From contig CAVQRC010000003.1 of NCBI GenBank assembly GCA_963715045.1, forward strand, positions 62,001-126,000: a stretch of DNA of 64,000 bases, in the 5' to 3' direction. The notes beneath the pieces were generated by a model. It searched no databases. It saw only the letters and a program-made list of their open reading frames with translations, and was not told where the DNA came from. The stretch's first letter is position 1; each line of letters opens with the position of its first letter. Below, piece after piece: positions 15,401 through 27,418 of the stretch. Source of the stretch: CAVQRC01 sp963715045. Lineage in GTDB: Bacteria > Planctomycetota > Planctomycetia > Pirellulales > Lacipirellulaceae. The translations under genes were made by a program, and so were the position numbers.

Positions 15401-18400
15401 CACCGCGTCGTTGTAGATCTGATCGCCGGTCGTCGTGACGCTGGCCGCGTTGAGATCGGTCGTCCCGGCGGCATCGGTGGTGAGCGTGGCCAGGGCGGTG
15501 GTGCCGCCGACGTTGCCTTCAAACGTGGTGCCGGTGGCGTTGACGGTGAGTGCCCGGCCGACGACGCCGTCTCCGTCGACGGTGCTGTTGAACGTGGCAT
15601 TGAGGGCATTGATGGTGACGTCGGTGGTGAGCACCACCGCGTCGTTGTAGATCTGATCACCGGTGGTCGTGACGCTGGCCGCGTTGAGATCGGTCGTCCC
15701 GGCGGCATCGGTGGTGAGCGCTGGCCAGGGCGGTGGTGCCGCCGACGTTGCCTTCAAACGTGGTGCCGGTGGCGTTGACGGTGAGTGCCCGGCCGACGAC
15801 GCCGTCTCCGTCGACGGTGCTGTCGAACGTGGCGTTGAGGGCATTGATCGTGACGTCGGTGGTGAGCACGACCGCGTCGTTGTAGATCTGATCACCGGTG
15901 GTCGTGATCGCTGGCCGCGTTGAGATCGGTCGTCCCGGCGGCATCGGTGGTGAGACTGGCCAGGGCGGTGGTGCCGCCGACGTTGCCTTCAAACGTGGTG
16001 CCGGTGGCGTTGACGGTGAGTGCCCGGCCCACGACGCCGTCTCCGTCGACGGTGCTGTTGAACGTGGCATTGAGGGCATTGATCGTGACGTCGGTGGTGA
16101 GCACGACCGCGTCGTTGTAGATCTGATCACCGGTGGTCGTGATCGCTGGCCGCGTTGAGATCGGTCGTCCCGGCGGCATCGGTGGTGAGGCTGGCCAGGG
16201 CGGTGGTGCCGCCGACGTTGCCTTCAAACGTGGTGCCGGTGGCGTTGACGGTGAGTGCCCGGCCGCGACGCCGTCTCCGTCGACGGTGCTGTTGAACGTG
16301 GCATTGAGGGCATTGATCGTGACGTCGGTGGTGAGGACGACGGCGTCGTTGTAGATCTGATCACCGGTGGTCGTGATCGCTGGCCGCGTTGAGATCGGTC
16401 GTCCCGGCGGCATCGGTGGTGAGACTGGCCAGGGCGGTGGTGCCGCCGACGTTGCCTTCAAACGTGGTGCCGGTGGCGTTGACGGTGAGTGCCCGGCCGA
16501 CGACGCCGTCTCCGTCGACGGTGCTGTTGAACGTGGCATTGAGGGCATTGATCGTGACGTCGGTGGTGAGGACGACCGCGTCGTTGTAGATCTGATCACC
16601 GGTGGTCGTGATCGTGGCCGCGTTGAGATCGGTCGTCCCGGCGGCATCGGTGGTGAGGCTGGCCAGGGCGGTGGTGCCGCCGACGTTGCCTTCAAACGTG
16701 GTGCCGGTGGCGTTGACGGTGAGTGCCCGGCCCGCGACGCCGTCTCCGTCGACGGTGCTGTCGAACGTGGCATTGAGGGCATTGATCGTGACGTCGGTGG
16801 TGAGCACGACCGCGTCGTTGTAGATCTGATCACCGGTGGTCGTGATCGCTGGCCGCGTTGAGATCGGTCGTCCCGGCGGCATCGGTGGTGAGACTGGCCA
16901 GGGCGGTGGTGCCGCCGACGTTGCCTTCAAACGTGGTGCCGGTGGCGTTGACGGTGAGCGCCCGGCCGACGACGCCGTCTCCGTCGACGGTGCTGTTGAA
17001 CGTGGCATTGAGGGCATTGATCGTGACGTCGGTGGTGAGGACGACCACGTCGTTGTAGATCTGATCGCCGGTGGTCGTGATCGTGGCCGCGTTGAGATCG
17101 GTCGTCCCGGCGGCATCGGTGGTGAGACTGGCCAGGGCGGTGGTGCCGCCGACGTTGCCTTCAAACGTGGTCGTGGCCGAGGCGTTGACGGTGAGTGCTC
17201 GGCCCGGCGACGCCGTCCCCGTCGACGGTGCTGTTGAACGTGGCATTGAGGGCATTGATCGTGACGTCGGTGGTGAGCACGACCGCGTCGTTGTAGATCT
17301 GATCGCCGGTGGTCGTGATCGTGGCCGCGTTGAGATCGGTTGTTCCCGGGGCGTCGGTGACGAGATTATTGATGCGCGTTGGTTGCGCCGACGTCGCCGA
17401 AAAACTGCGTCGCTCCCGGTGTGTTGATGGTCAGATCCCAGGGACCGTTTCCATCGCCATCGACGGTATTGTTGAAAACCACATTCGTGGCAGTGAGCAC
17501 CGCATCGGCGGAGAGCTCGACGGGATCGTTGTAGATCTGGTCGCCGACCGTCGTGACCACTCCCGACAACATGTCCGTTCCCATACCTGCACACGTCACG
17601 AGAAACGAAATACCGTCCGGATCCTCGGAGGTGGACTGCCCAAACGATTCCTGAAGAAGCAGAAAGTCGAGTCCGTCGACGACGCCGTCGTTGTTGGCAT
17701 CGCCATCACTCACGGTCGCCCCGCTGGTCAACCCAAAGCCCGCGCTCCAGATCAGGAAATCGTCTCCATCGACGGATCCGTTGGAATCGAAGTCCACCCC
17801 GCTCGATCGGACTCCGAGGTTGCCGCCAAACACCGTCGCGCCCAGGGGCGACTGAATATCGACTCCATAGGCCGAGCTGCCTGCGATTCCGTCGTTGAGG
17901 GCATTGATGTCACCTTCGAAGTAGAGGCTTCCCTCGGATGACTCGAAGACGACGTCCGCGCCGACCAGGACGTCACCGCGGTAATGTTGGTCGCCGCCCG
18001 GTCCACCGGTTTCTACTTTCGGAACCATCACGTAAATTGTGTCGGCGGCGAGATCGATCTCCGCCGCAGGCAGTTCGAAGGCGGCATCTCCTTCGAGGAT
18101 CAGTGAATCTTTTCCCGCTCCCAGATCAACGGTGAGCGAACGGATGTTTTCCGAGGGCAGCATCTGGACGCCCGGCACGGCCGGGTCGAAGTCGTAGCGA
18201 TTGGCGTAGCCGCTGCCTTCGAGGTTGAGGTTGTGTGTCAGGTTTCCGGCGAAGGTTCCGAGGATGAGCACCTCGGCGGGATCGCCGACACCGTCGGAGA
18301 CGAAACTGAGTTGGCCATCCACGAGGCTCGCAGTCACTGCTAGAAGTCGACGTTCCTCGAGGCGTTCGGCACCGAAGAGACAGCGTTTTTGCGGAGAGCT

Positions 18401-18421
18401 GGATTGTTTGCGAAAGGACAT
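12487..18421 (-). pseudogene. Giant LEPR-xLL extracellular repeat protein with dockerin and RTX-like repeats, multiply frameshifted
   Basis: Start ATG 18421 (MSFRKQSSSPQKRCLFGAER). 'LEERRLLAV' is the LEPR-xLL signature found at the N-terminus of planctomycete surface proteins. Residues about 207-260 are a type I dockerin-like pair (DFDSNGSVDGDDF and DGDANNDGVVDGLDF, calcium-loop pattern). Then come about twelve near-identical 78-residue repeats containing 'GDQIYNDAVVLTTDVTINAL' and 'TFEGNVGGTTALASLTTDAA'. Diverged repeats and RTX-like calcium motifs (GNAGNDLLSGG, DELDGNDGDDFL) follow near the end. Frames change at about 17380, 17205, 16848, 16375, 16262, 16140, 15905, 15720 and 12660. The last shift restores a sensible tail ending 'TRGGRLDR' at 12487; without it the frame runs to 12392. 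Likely a secreted or surface adhesin-like protein, inactive as written or misassembled. Confidence 0.75.
14590..17350 (-). repeat. 234-bp tandem repeats, about 12 near-identical copies
   Basis: The marker GTTGTAGATCTGATC recurs at about 14709, 14942, 15176, 15410, 15644, 15879, 16114, 16348, 16583, 16817, 17051 and 17290. Intervals are 234 bp (78 codons) or 235 bp, the latter breaking the frame; the last interval is 4-5 bp longer. Diverged copies flank the array at 14.2-14.6 kb and 17.35-17.6 kb. Copies differ by only a few bases, implying recent expansion or gene conversion. Confidence 0.9.
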
Positions 18422-18656
18422 GAGGCGAGTTCCCGAAGCCGTGATGAGCCGCAGCGATGGAAAGGCGAGTGCCGAATAGAGCGGGTAGTTTAGGTAATTG
18501 GCGTAGTATAGTTGGGCTTCACAAGACCATCTGGGGAAAGCGGTTAGCACGGTCGGGGTTTGGGCTGCCGTGCTGGAAAAAGCTGGCAGTTGAGCGAACA
18601 ATGCAGCAGACTCGTCGCTTCAGACGGGGGGAAAGCCAGCCACAGGGGACTCGAGG

Positions 18657-21600
18657 ATGCGGAATTGGCAGCCAGGCGACGAGCCTGTTCCGGGTCGCCG
18701 GTTGATCGAAGTGCTTGGCAGCGGCGGATTTGGCGTCGTGTGGAGTGCCACGGCCCCGGGTGGGTTTCGGACGGCGTTGAAGTTCATCCCGATCGATGAT
18801 CACGACACGAGTGGACTGCGGGAGTTTCTGGGTTTGTGGTGCGTCAAGGACGTCCGAGACACCCATCTGGCGAAGATGCAGGGGATCTGGTTTCTGGACC
18901 AGGAAGACGCGGTTCTCGAGGAGGGGGCGGTCGAGGACCTGCTGCGGGAGGTGAAAGCCGACACGGCCAGTCCGATGGACCAGACGCTGGTAGTCGGCAC
19001 GCGGCGTCCGACGACGATCGTGGTCGGTATGGAGCAGTGCGACAAAACCCTTGGGCAGGTGCTCGAGGAGTACGTGTCGGCCGGGCGTACGGGAATTCCG
19101 GTCGACGAATTGCTGGAGTACATGACGTACGCGGCGAAGGGGATCGACTACCTCAATTGCAATGACCACGCGTCCGGGGCGGTGACTTCCAAAGGAAAGC
19201 ACGGCAACCGGAAGCCGATCATTCACGGCGACATCAAGCCGGCGAACATCATGATTGACGGTTCGGGGGTGAAGATTGTCGACTACGGCGTGGCTCAATA
19301 CCTGGCCAGCGACGACTTGCGGAAGACACTCCAGCTGAAGGCGGGGACGATTGCTTACATGGCGCCGGAGCGGCTTGACCAACGGGATGCGCTCTCGTCG
19401 GACCAATACGCTCTGGCGATCACCTATTGCGAGCTGCGAATCGGGCGGCTGCCGTTTTCCAAGGAAGCGACGACTTCGCAGATGCGGCTGATGCGGGAGA
19501 TCTCGCACGGTCGGCTCGATCTCGAGGGGCTCTCGCCAGCCGAGCAGGCGGTCATCCAGAACGCGACGTCCCCGCTCGAAGAGAACCGCCGTTACGCGAG
19601 CTGCGTCGAGTTCGTCAATGCGTTGAAGCAGGCGGTGAGCGGAGAAGAGCAGGTCCGCACCCGACAGGACCGCACGTGGCGTGTCATGTTCGCGGCGGTC
19701 GTGTGCATTGCGATGGCGATTGCTGCGATCTGGTACGGGCGAAATGGCGGCCCGACTACGCCGCTGTCTGTTCAAGTCGCCCGGGCGATCGAGGAAGGCC
19801 ATCTCGATTACGCCGCGGGTCGCGTTGTGGAAGCAGAACGCGAGCGGCAAGCGTCGGGTGAAGAAGATGGGGGGGAAATTGGCCAGTCGGTGCAATTGAT
19901 CTTCAACCACCTCGACGACGTCGCGGCAGCGTTGCGCGAGAAGTATGACGAAGACCGTTACGATCAGGCGGTCGAGAGTTGCCAGATGCTGATCCAGGCG
20001 GGACTCCAGCAGCCGACGAGCCGGCGAAAACTGGCAGCGGTTTGTGAGACGGCCTGTGGTCACGTGCGGAAGCTGCTCCTCGAGGCACGTTCCGAGATGT
20101 CAACGAGCGACCTGGCCGGGTTGCAGAAGCTGCTCGGCGAGCGGGTCCTGGCGGTGATCAAAGCTTCGGATCCGCTCCCGGGCGATCGTCTGGCGGAACA
20201 GATCCAGGCAGGTGCCAATCTATTGCTCGCCAGGCTGCAACTCCGCGAGAATCCCCCGCGGTCGGAATTGGTTGCGACGACCCTCGGCCAGATTCAGACC
20301 TTCGATCCAGACCGTGAGATTCTCTCACCTCAGCAACATGCCTATGCCGCGATGATCGACTTCATCACGCGGGAAGCCGAATTGCAGGGGGGCCGCGAGC
20401 GAAGCGAGCAGAGCGAATTGCTGCGGTTGTACGCCGCAACGGTCGCCTTGCGAGACGCCGCGTTCGCTCCGACGGAGTCCGCAGGTTCGACAGGGACGGC
20501 CTCGGCCGCGGTGCCGGTTGCGGCCTGGGAAAACGCGGCGTTCGCGGCGGCACACGACCATCTTTGCCGAAGTGTCGCGGCAGCCGCGTACTGGGTCACC
20601 GACGACGAGTTCGCGAAACTCGCCGACGAAGCACTGTCCCGAACTGGGCGATCGGGTCGCCGGGCTGATCAACCTGGCCCGCCGACTGCGAAGGTCGGGT
20701 GAAGTGGATCAGATCCGCGAGGCCGAATTTCGGCTTGAGAGGGCCGCCGAGATCGACGCCGAGCGTAGCGGTCAATACCGCGACGCGATTGCCGATGAAC
20801 GGCTGGCATTCGAACTCACCAGCCCGCTCTCAACCGACGGCCAGTTGCTCGACCTGCTGCGTTCCGCCGACCCGCCGTTCCCTCAGTGGTCGCGGGTGGG
20901 TGGCCAGTTGCGGCAAGAGTTGCTTGCCGAGCAACTGCCGAAGCTGTCGCCTGCCCGCCGCGGGCTGATCGAGGCCTTCAGCACCGAAGCCCGGCTCGAA
21001 GCGACGGGTCGCCTGGGTGATGGTGACTTGATTGCCGCGGAAGCCGCGGTGGAGCGTGTGACCGAAGGACCCCTGCTACCGTACGTGAAGTACGTCGCGG
21101 TGATTGCCAGGGCCGCGGCTGATCCCGGCCCGCAGTATGCCTCACAGATCGAGCAATGGCTCGCCGCGGGTTACGGAGAGTTTCTTCAAAATACGTTTCG
21201 TGCCCGCCGTGCCCACGATCTACTCCTGGCCGCGCTCCAGGTCGATGTCGCTCCCAAGCCCTCACGTTTCGTGCCCCAACAGATCGTGCGCGGAAAGGCG
21301 ACCGACGTGGTCATGCGGGCCGCTGCCGCCCGCCGGCTGGTCGCTTCGCCGGAAGCGGATCGAGCCTGGCTGCTTGCCGCAACGCTGGGCCGCGACGTGG
21401 ACCCTGAGAAGACGGATTGGTGGGAGGTCGGCCGGGTCGCCAGCCGACTTCTCGCTGAGAATCAGGTCGACGACCCGATCGTCACCGGATGCACTTATCT
21501 GGCCAAGGCGAGAGCACTCGTAGCGATCGATCACGCAGCCGGTACGGAAAGGTACACCGCTCCAGCGATCGAAGCCTTCTGTGCCGCCTTGCAGCGACTG

Positions 21601-23628
21601 GTGGACAGACCGGCCGAAGAACTTTCCGAACCCGAAGCGCGAGCGGTCTTTCAACAGGCCGTCTGGCCAGCGCTCGAATTGGCCGACCGCCAGTTCGCCG
21701 CCAACCCGAAGGGCTCGCCGCAGCTGTACGAAATCTATCGGCGAGCCGGCTTCCTGATCTGGAAGTCCGAATACGCCTCGGCAATGGTGTTGGCCCGCGG
21801 AGAATCGCCGGCCGACGTCGCCTACGAGGCCTTCGCCAGGGCTCGGGCGACGTGCCCTCCGGATCTGCTGCCGGACGTCGCCTTAGTCGTGGCTCAAGCG
21901 CGTACGCTGATCAAACGAAGGCAAACCGAGCCGCAGTGGCTCGACCAGCTGGTGCAGATGGCGGGTGAACTGATCGAGACTCCGGCGGGCCAGCAGTCCG
22001 CCGCGGCGCACCGTTTGATGGCCATTGCCTGCCAACAACAGTCGAAGTGGGCGCCGGTCGCCATCGCGAGAAAGGTCGAGTTGCTGCAGAGCGCGATTTC
22101 CTATTTCCGCACTGCGGAAGAACTACAGCAATCGGCCGCGGACGAGCCGATCACCCCTGAAGAAGAGGCGGAATACATCGTTGCGCTGAGCGACACGTAT
22201 CTGAATTTTGCGTTCTATGCCGACACGCTGAAACTCGAAGACGTTCGCGACAACCTGGTGCGGGCAACCTCCGAAGCGGAGCGGGCATGCCAACTGCTGC
22301 GGACATCGACCGAAGGCAGCCCGAACCTCGGAGAAGGCAGCCCTCAACTCGTCAACGCCTACATCGCCTGGGGGAATGCTCTTGAGGATCTCGCGATGTA
22401 CGGCAAGTACGACATGCAGCAGACGTTTGCCGCAGCGGTCGCCAAGTTTCGCCTGGCGGAGCAGAGCTTCCCGTTGAATCGACCGCAGTCGGGGCTCAAG
22501 GCAAAGCTCAATCTGGGGTGCGCGCGATGGCGAAGCGTGCAGCATTCGGCGGTGCCGGAGGGCCGCGACGAACAGGAGCTCAAGCAGGCGGTGGCGGATC
22601 TGGCCGGGGCAATCGCCCTCGCCGATCAGGCCCAGGTAGACCGTGAGTACGCCGCGTCCGAGTTGATCGAGGATGCCGCCGAAGCCCTGTTCTGGCAAAG
22701 CCGCGTGTTCGAGCAACTCGGCGACGTGGCTGCAGCCCGAGCCAGCGTGGACCGCGCGATCGATTTGGCCAGCCGCGTCCAAAGTGGCGAGATGCTCGTC
22801 TTTCGCGTGCAACAAGCGAAGCTCGCCGACAAGGCAGGTGACGGTCAGGCCGTCGTCTCCCTGGCCACCGAACTCGCAAAACGCATTGCCGAAGGGGAGA
22901 CGGTTCCAACTCGCGTCCTGTTCGAGTTGATCCCCCTGATCGCGGCAGACCTGCAGGATGACGAGGGCCAATCGATCGCCGATCAATTGCTGAAAGGCTT
23001 TCCAGAGACGGCTCTGGGACGTGCCTTTCGGGCCCGGCTATTGATGATTCGGGGCGAATACGCTGCGGCGAAGCAGGTGCTCGACGGCGATGGAACCGAC
23101 GCCGAGGAAGGCGAAGCCGAGCAGTCGCGCGAGTTCAGGACGATTCAGGCCGACGTCGACGGCAATCTCGCGATGCTTCGCTCCAAAGCGATCCAGACGG
23201 GTGGCGGAGATCCGGCGACCCTCTTTGAGCGGTTGTTGGACGTGGCGGGTGACCTTGACGCAGCAATTCGGCACCGCGACAGCACACTGCCTGACGAGCT
23301 TCAGGAGAAATTGCGGCAGATCGCCACGGCCGAGACGGTCGACGCGGCGAACGAACGGTGGTCGCGGCTTCAGCGATGGGAAGCGGTGATGCTCAGCAGG
23401 CACCTTTCGGAATCGATCTATTGGAGGATCAACGTCGCGACGATTGTCGTCTTTCTCGACAAGCAAGGTGTTCTCCAGGACGATGCGGCCCAACTCGCCA
23501 AACCGATTCGCCGGGCCCTCGAAGTGGTACTTCCCTTGCGTGGAGAATACGTGCCGTTGCCGTCCTTCCAGGAAAGGGAACTCGGCACGGTTCTCATCCC
23601 GTATTTGTTAGAGAAACTGGCCGGCTGA
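18657..23628 (+). CDS. Membrane Ser/Thr protein kinase with very long C-terminal helical region, one frameshift
   Basis: Hanks-type kinase: Gly loop GSGGFG at residues 21-26, ATP lysine K42 in 'TALKFI', catalytic loop 'IHGDIKPANIMI' with D192 (HGD instead of HRD), DYG at 209-211 in place of DFG, and 'YMAPERLD'. One membrane helix follows at 344-361. The rest is helical and TPR-like: 'RLAEQSFPLNRPQSGLKAKL', 'SAISYFRTAEELQQSAADEP'. The frame breaks at a CCC run, 20638-20640: upstream reads 'KLADEALS', downstream continues 'ELGDRVAGLINLARRLRRSG' if one C is removed. Corrected, the product is about 1,656 residues with the long part outside the membrane. Two overlapping genes are possible but less likely, since no start fits the second part. 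Divergent from the LEPR-xLL gene; 18422-18656 shows no clear promoter. Confidence 0.8.
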
Positions 23629-23864
23629 GCCGCAGCCAAGATCGGGCCGCTCGTTGTATCTACCTCAAGTTCCCCCCGCGAAGAGCCGATTCCAAAGAGG
23701 AGGGTTCTATCGAATGTGCGGCCCGTAGTGCGCAATCGGCTTACGGCAGGAATCCGTATATTGCAGATAATCCGGGATGCGATCGCAAGCTGCGAATCGA
23801 ACCGTCTCTGGAGTGCGGCGTTTCGCACGCCCGCTTCGAGCAAGACAGGTGGGGGGACGAGCCT

Positions 23865-26518
23865 GTGTCAGACACGCGGCTCTGGGGTGCATTGTGGCTG
23901 GGTATGGCGACCTGCGTCTCGGCAATGGCGGCCGAAGGTCCATCCACGAATGGCTCGGCAACAGTCCCTGAAGCGTCGCTTGCCGCGGAGGGGGTTGGCA
24001 CTTCGGCCGCGGCGGCAGGCCCGATCACACGGGCGATTCTCGAGTACGCGGCCGCAGCCACGGGCGGCGGAGAGATCATCCAGGTCCAGGCCGTCGATCT
24101 TCCCTCCCTGGGGCAACCGCTCGATGCCTTGTCGGGTGTGGGCAGCGGAGGCGGTCAAGTCGAGTCGCAACTCAACCTGGCGAGTCTCAGCCGTCTGATT
24201 GACACCGCGCCCGGTGGAGCCGGCAACCTCGTCGACAGTGCCTCCCTCGCCTTCGGTGCTGCAGGGCAGCGTCGTGCCTGTGTACGCGCCGACCGACGTG
24301 GGCAGCGTGCTCCTCGAGGCCCCGAACATGACTTCGGTAACGGCCCAGCAACGCAATCCGGTCGCATTCGATCCGCACATTCGCGGCTTTCGCAGGAGCC
24401 AGATTTACGCGCAGTCGGACGGTCAGTACTGGTCGCCCGTGCGGCTCGACCTCGATTCCATGCTCAGCAAGATCGATCCCTCGTTTATCCAGAACACAAC
24501 GGTCATCTCGGGACCCTACGGATTGCGGTACGGCCCCGGTTTCGCTTTCATCGACGTGCAGACCACTGGTACGCCCCGCTATCAAAGTGGTTACGAATCG
24601 CACGCTCGGGTGGGCTTTGATGTACGCGGCAACGGCGGTCAGACATCGGGAGCGGGGTCGGTCTATGGAGGGAATCAGAACTGGGGATATCGAGTGCACT
24701 ATGGGGATCGCCGCGGCAGCGACTACCAGGCGGGTAATGGCGAGCTGATACCCTCCAGTTACAACAACCGCACCTGGATCGGCGAGATTGGCTTCAATCT
24801 TTCGGACAACGCCCGCGCGGAATTTCGCTACCATCGGCTCGACCAGACCGACACCGAGTATGCGTTGCAGTTCTTTGACGTCGACTATCTCGGCACAGAT
24901 GCGTGGTCTGGCAGTGTCATTTATGACGATCCCTGCCAGACGATCACGCATTCTCGTTTCGATGTGTGGGTGAACACGACGCGCTTCAACGGCGACAACC
25001 TGAACATCAGCAAGCGTCCCGTCCGAGAGCGGGTCGAGGCAGCCCTGGCGACGGCACTGGTGGTGCCGCCGGGCAGCGTGGCGTTTGCCGGGAATACGGC
25101 TGGGGATCGCAGCCTTGGCGGGCGCGGGCGGTGGCGACTCTGGGAGACGACGAGTGGGTGCAGTGGTCGATCGGGACCGACTTCCGGTACGACGATCAGG
25201 CGATCATCGAGAACTTCACGATCGACGATGCGGTCACGGGCAATCCGCTGGTGCCGGCGTTTTCGACGAATCTGCCGAAGTCGCGGAAACTGGGGGTGGG
25301 GATCTTCAACGAGCTGCACATGCCGGTGCGGGATCGATGGGATGCGTACCTGGGCGGCCGTATCGACTTCGTGAAAACCGATGCCCTCGACGAAGATCTG
25401 AATAACTTCACGGCCACGGATCTTTCACAAACCGACGCGTTGTATGCGTTTTACCTGACGAACAACTTCCAGCTTACCGAGGCCTCGCAGCTGCGATTGG
25501 CATTTGGTCATGCGCAACGGGCGCCACGCTCGTGGAGCGGTACTCCGATGGGCTGTTCCTGGGCATTATCCAGAACGGGTTTAGTCGCGTGATCGGCAAT
25601 CCCCAACTCGACAAGGAACGGTTGTGGCAGTTTGACGTGGCGTTGTATCAGGACTACGAGAACTTCCGTGGTCACGCCCGGTACTACTCGTCATGGGTGC
25701 TCGATTTCATCACCTACGAGGGGAACGACATTCTCGACCTGGCGGACGCGCGGCTGCTGCGGCACGTCAACACCGACCTGGTCACGATGAACGGCGTCGA
25801 GCTCTATGGCGAAGCGTTGATGACGGAAATGCTCACATTCTTCGCCGCGATGCAGTACGTGCAAGCGACGGACCAGGGCATCGATCGTCCGTTGTGGGGT
25901 ATCTCGCCTCTGGAGGGTCGCGGCGGCATCCGGTTGCACGACGCCGACGGCGGCCAGTATTGGGCGGTTGAAATGGGCATGCGGGCCGTCGCCCGCCAGG
26001 GACGCGTCGGTCTCATCCGCACGGCCGGCGTCCCGGATCAGTTCCTCGCCATCGAGCAGGCCACGCCCAACTTCATCACCGCCAATCTCCGCGGGTATCT
26101 GAACTACACCGAGAATCTGAGCTTCATAGGCGGTATCGATAACATGTTCGACACCAACTACATCGAGCACCTCGATCTGCGGCTGCAACCTCAGAACGGA
26201 GTTTTTCCAGCTCTGTTCGCCTTCTCGCCCGGATTCACGTTCTATTCCGGAATCCAATGGGTCCCGCTGAAGCCCGGCGAAGCCCGGCTTCTTCCGTTAG
26301 TTGCAGCGTACAACCCGTCATGCGCGAAGCCGGGCTTCTCGCATCTGGAAAAACCCCGGCATTCGGATGCTGCAAGTGGCGGCCGGGATCAGCGTGATGG
26401 TCGGGGATCCCATGATCACCGGGCAGCCGCCGCCAAATGCCGGGCTTTGTCGGCGCGGTCTGTGCTTCAGAAAATCCCGGCATTCGGGTGCTGCAAGTGG
26501 CGGTCGGGATCGGCGTGA
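23865..26518 (+). pseudogene. TonB-dependent outer-membrane receptor, at least three frameshifts
   Basis: From the GTG at 23865 a signal peptide reads 'VSDTRLWGALWLGMATCVSA' after a GGGGGGA ribosome site. After a frame change near 24250, a plug domain follows ('VLLEAPNMTSVTAQQRNPVA', 'TTVISGPYGLRYGPGFAFID'), then alternating beta-barrel strands ('AEFRYHRLDQTDTEYALQFF', 'YLTNNFQLTEASQLRLAFGH', 'FIGGIDNMFDTNYIEHLDLR'). Frames change again near 25125 and 25525; at the latter, restoring one C in 'CGGGCGCCACG' gives 'RAPTLVERYSDGLFLG', a typical receptor motif. The barrel should end about 26270 ('GFTFYSGIQWV'), but the frame runs on into the tandem array to 26518. It probably imported a siderophore or other ligand; the ligand is unknown. 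Confidence 0.75.
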
Positions 26519-27417
26519 CGGATGGGGATCCCGTGATCAGCGGGCAGCCGCCGCCAAATGCCGGGCTTTGTCGGCGCGGTTGTGCTTCAGAAAATCCCGG
26601 CATTCGGATGCTGCAAGTGGCGGCCGGGATCGGCGTGTCGAGTGGGGATCCCGTGATCACCGGGCAGCCGCCGCCAAATGCCGGGCTTTGTCGCCGGTCT
26701 GTGCTTCAGAAAATCCCGGCATTCGGGTGCTGCAAGTGGCGGTCGGGATCGGCGTGACGGGTGGGGATTCCGTGATCAGCGGGCATCCGCCGCCAAATGC
26801 CGGGCTTTGTCGGCGCGGTGTGTGCTTCAGAAAATCCCGGCATTCGGGTGCTGCAAGTGGCGGTCGGGATCGGCGTGACGGGTGGGGATCCCGTGATCAC
26901 CGGGCATCCGCCGCCAAATGCCGGGCTTTGTCGGCGCGGTCTGTGCTTCAGAAAACCCCGGCATTCGGGTGCTGCAAGGGGCGGTCGGGATCGGCGTGAC
27001 GGGTGGGGATCCCGTGATCAACGGGCATCCGCCGCCAAATGCCGGGCTTTGTCGGCGCGGTCTGTGCTTCAGAAAATCCCGGCATTCGGGTGCCGCAAGT
27101 GGCGGTCGGGATCGGCGTGATGGTCGGGGATCCCGTGATCAACGGGCACCGCCGCCAAATGCCGGGCTTTGTCGGCGCGGTCTGTGCTTCAGAAAATCCC
27201 GGCATTCGGGTGCTGCAAGTGGCGGTCGGGATCGGCGTGACGGGTGGGGATCCCGTGATCACCGGGCATCCGCCGCCAAATGCCGGGCTTTGTCGGCGCG
27301 GTCTGTGCTTCAGAAAATCCCGGCATTCGGGTGCTGCAAGTGGCGGTCGGGATCGGCGTGACGGGTCGGGGATCCCGTGATCACCGGGCATCCGCCGCCA
27401 AATGCCGGGCTTTGGCC
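26340..27417. repeat. Tandem array of nine ~121-bp units
   Basis: CCCGGCATTCGG and AAATGCCGGGCTTTG each occur nine times at about 120-122 bp spacing. Each unit holds an inverted repeat AATGCCGGG ... CCCGGCATT (about 31 bp apart), the palindromes GGGATCCC and TGATCA, and a conserved stretch GCAAGTGGCGGTCGGGATCG. The whole unit is conserved, so it is not a CRISPR. 121 is not a multiple of three, so no single frame repeats. It fills the gap between the receptor gene and the stop codon (27419) of the VWA gene. Confidence 0.88.
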
Positions 27418-27418
27418 T

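Noticed and set aside
18519..20063. 514-residue minus-strand frame opposite the kinase
   Set aside because: Antisense shadow; the kinase motifs on the plus strand are unmistakable.
26301..27391. Proteins encoded by the 121-bp array (several frames on both strands)
   Set aside because: The unit length shifts the frame every copy and all frames are open because of composition; no start signals or protein families.
26340..27417. CRISPR array
   Set aside because: The whole ~121-bp unit is conserved; there are no short repeats with unique spacers and no cas genes.
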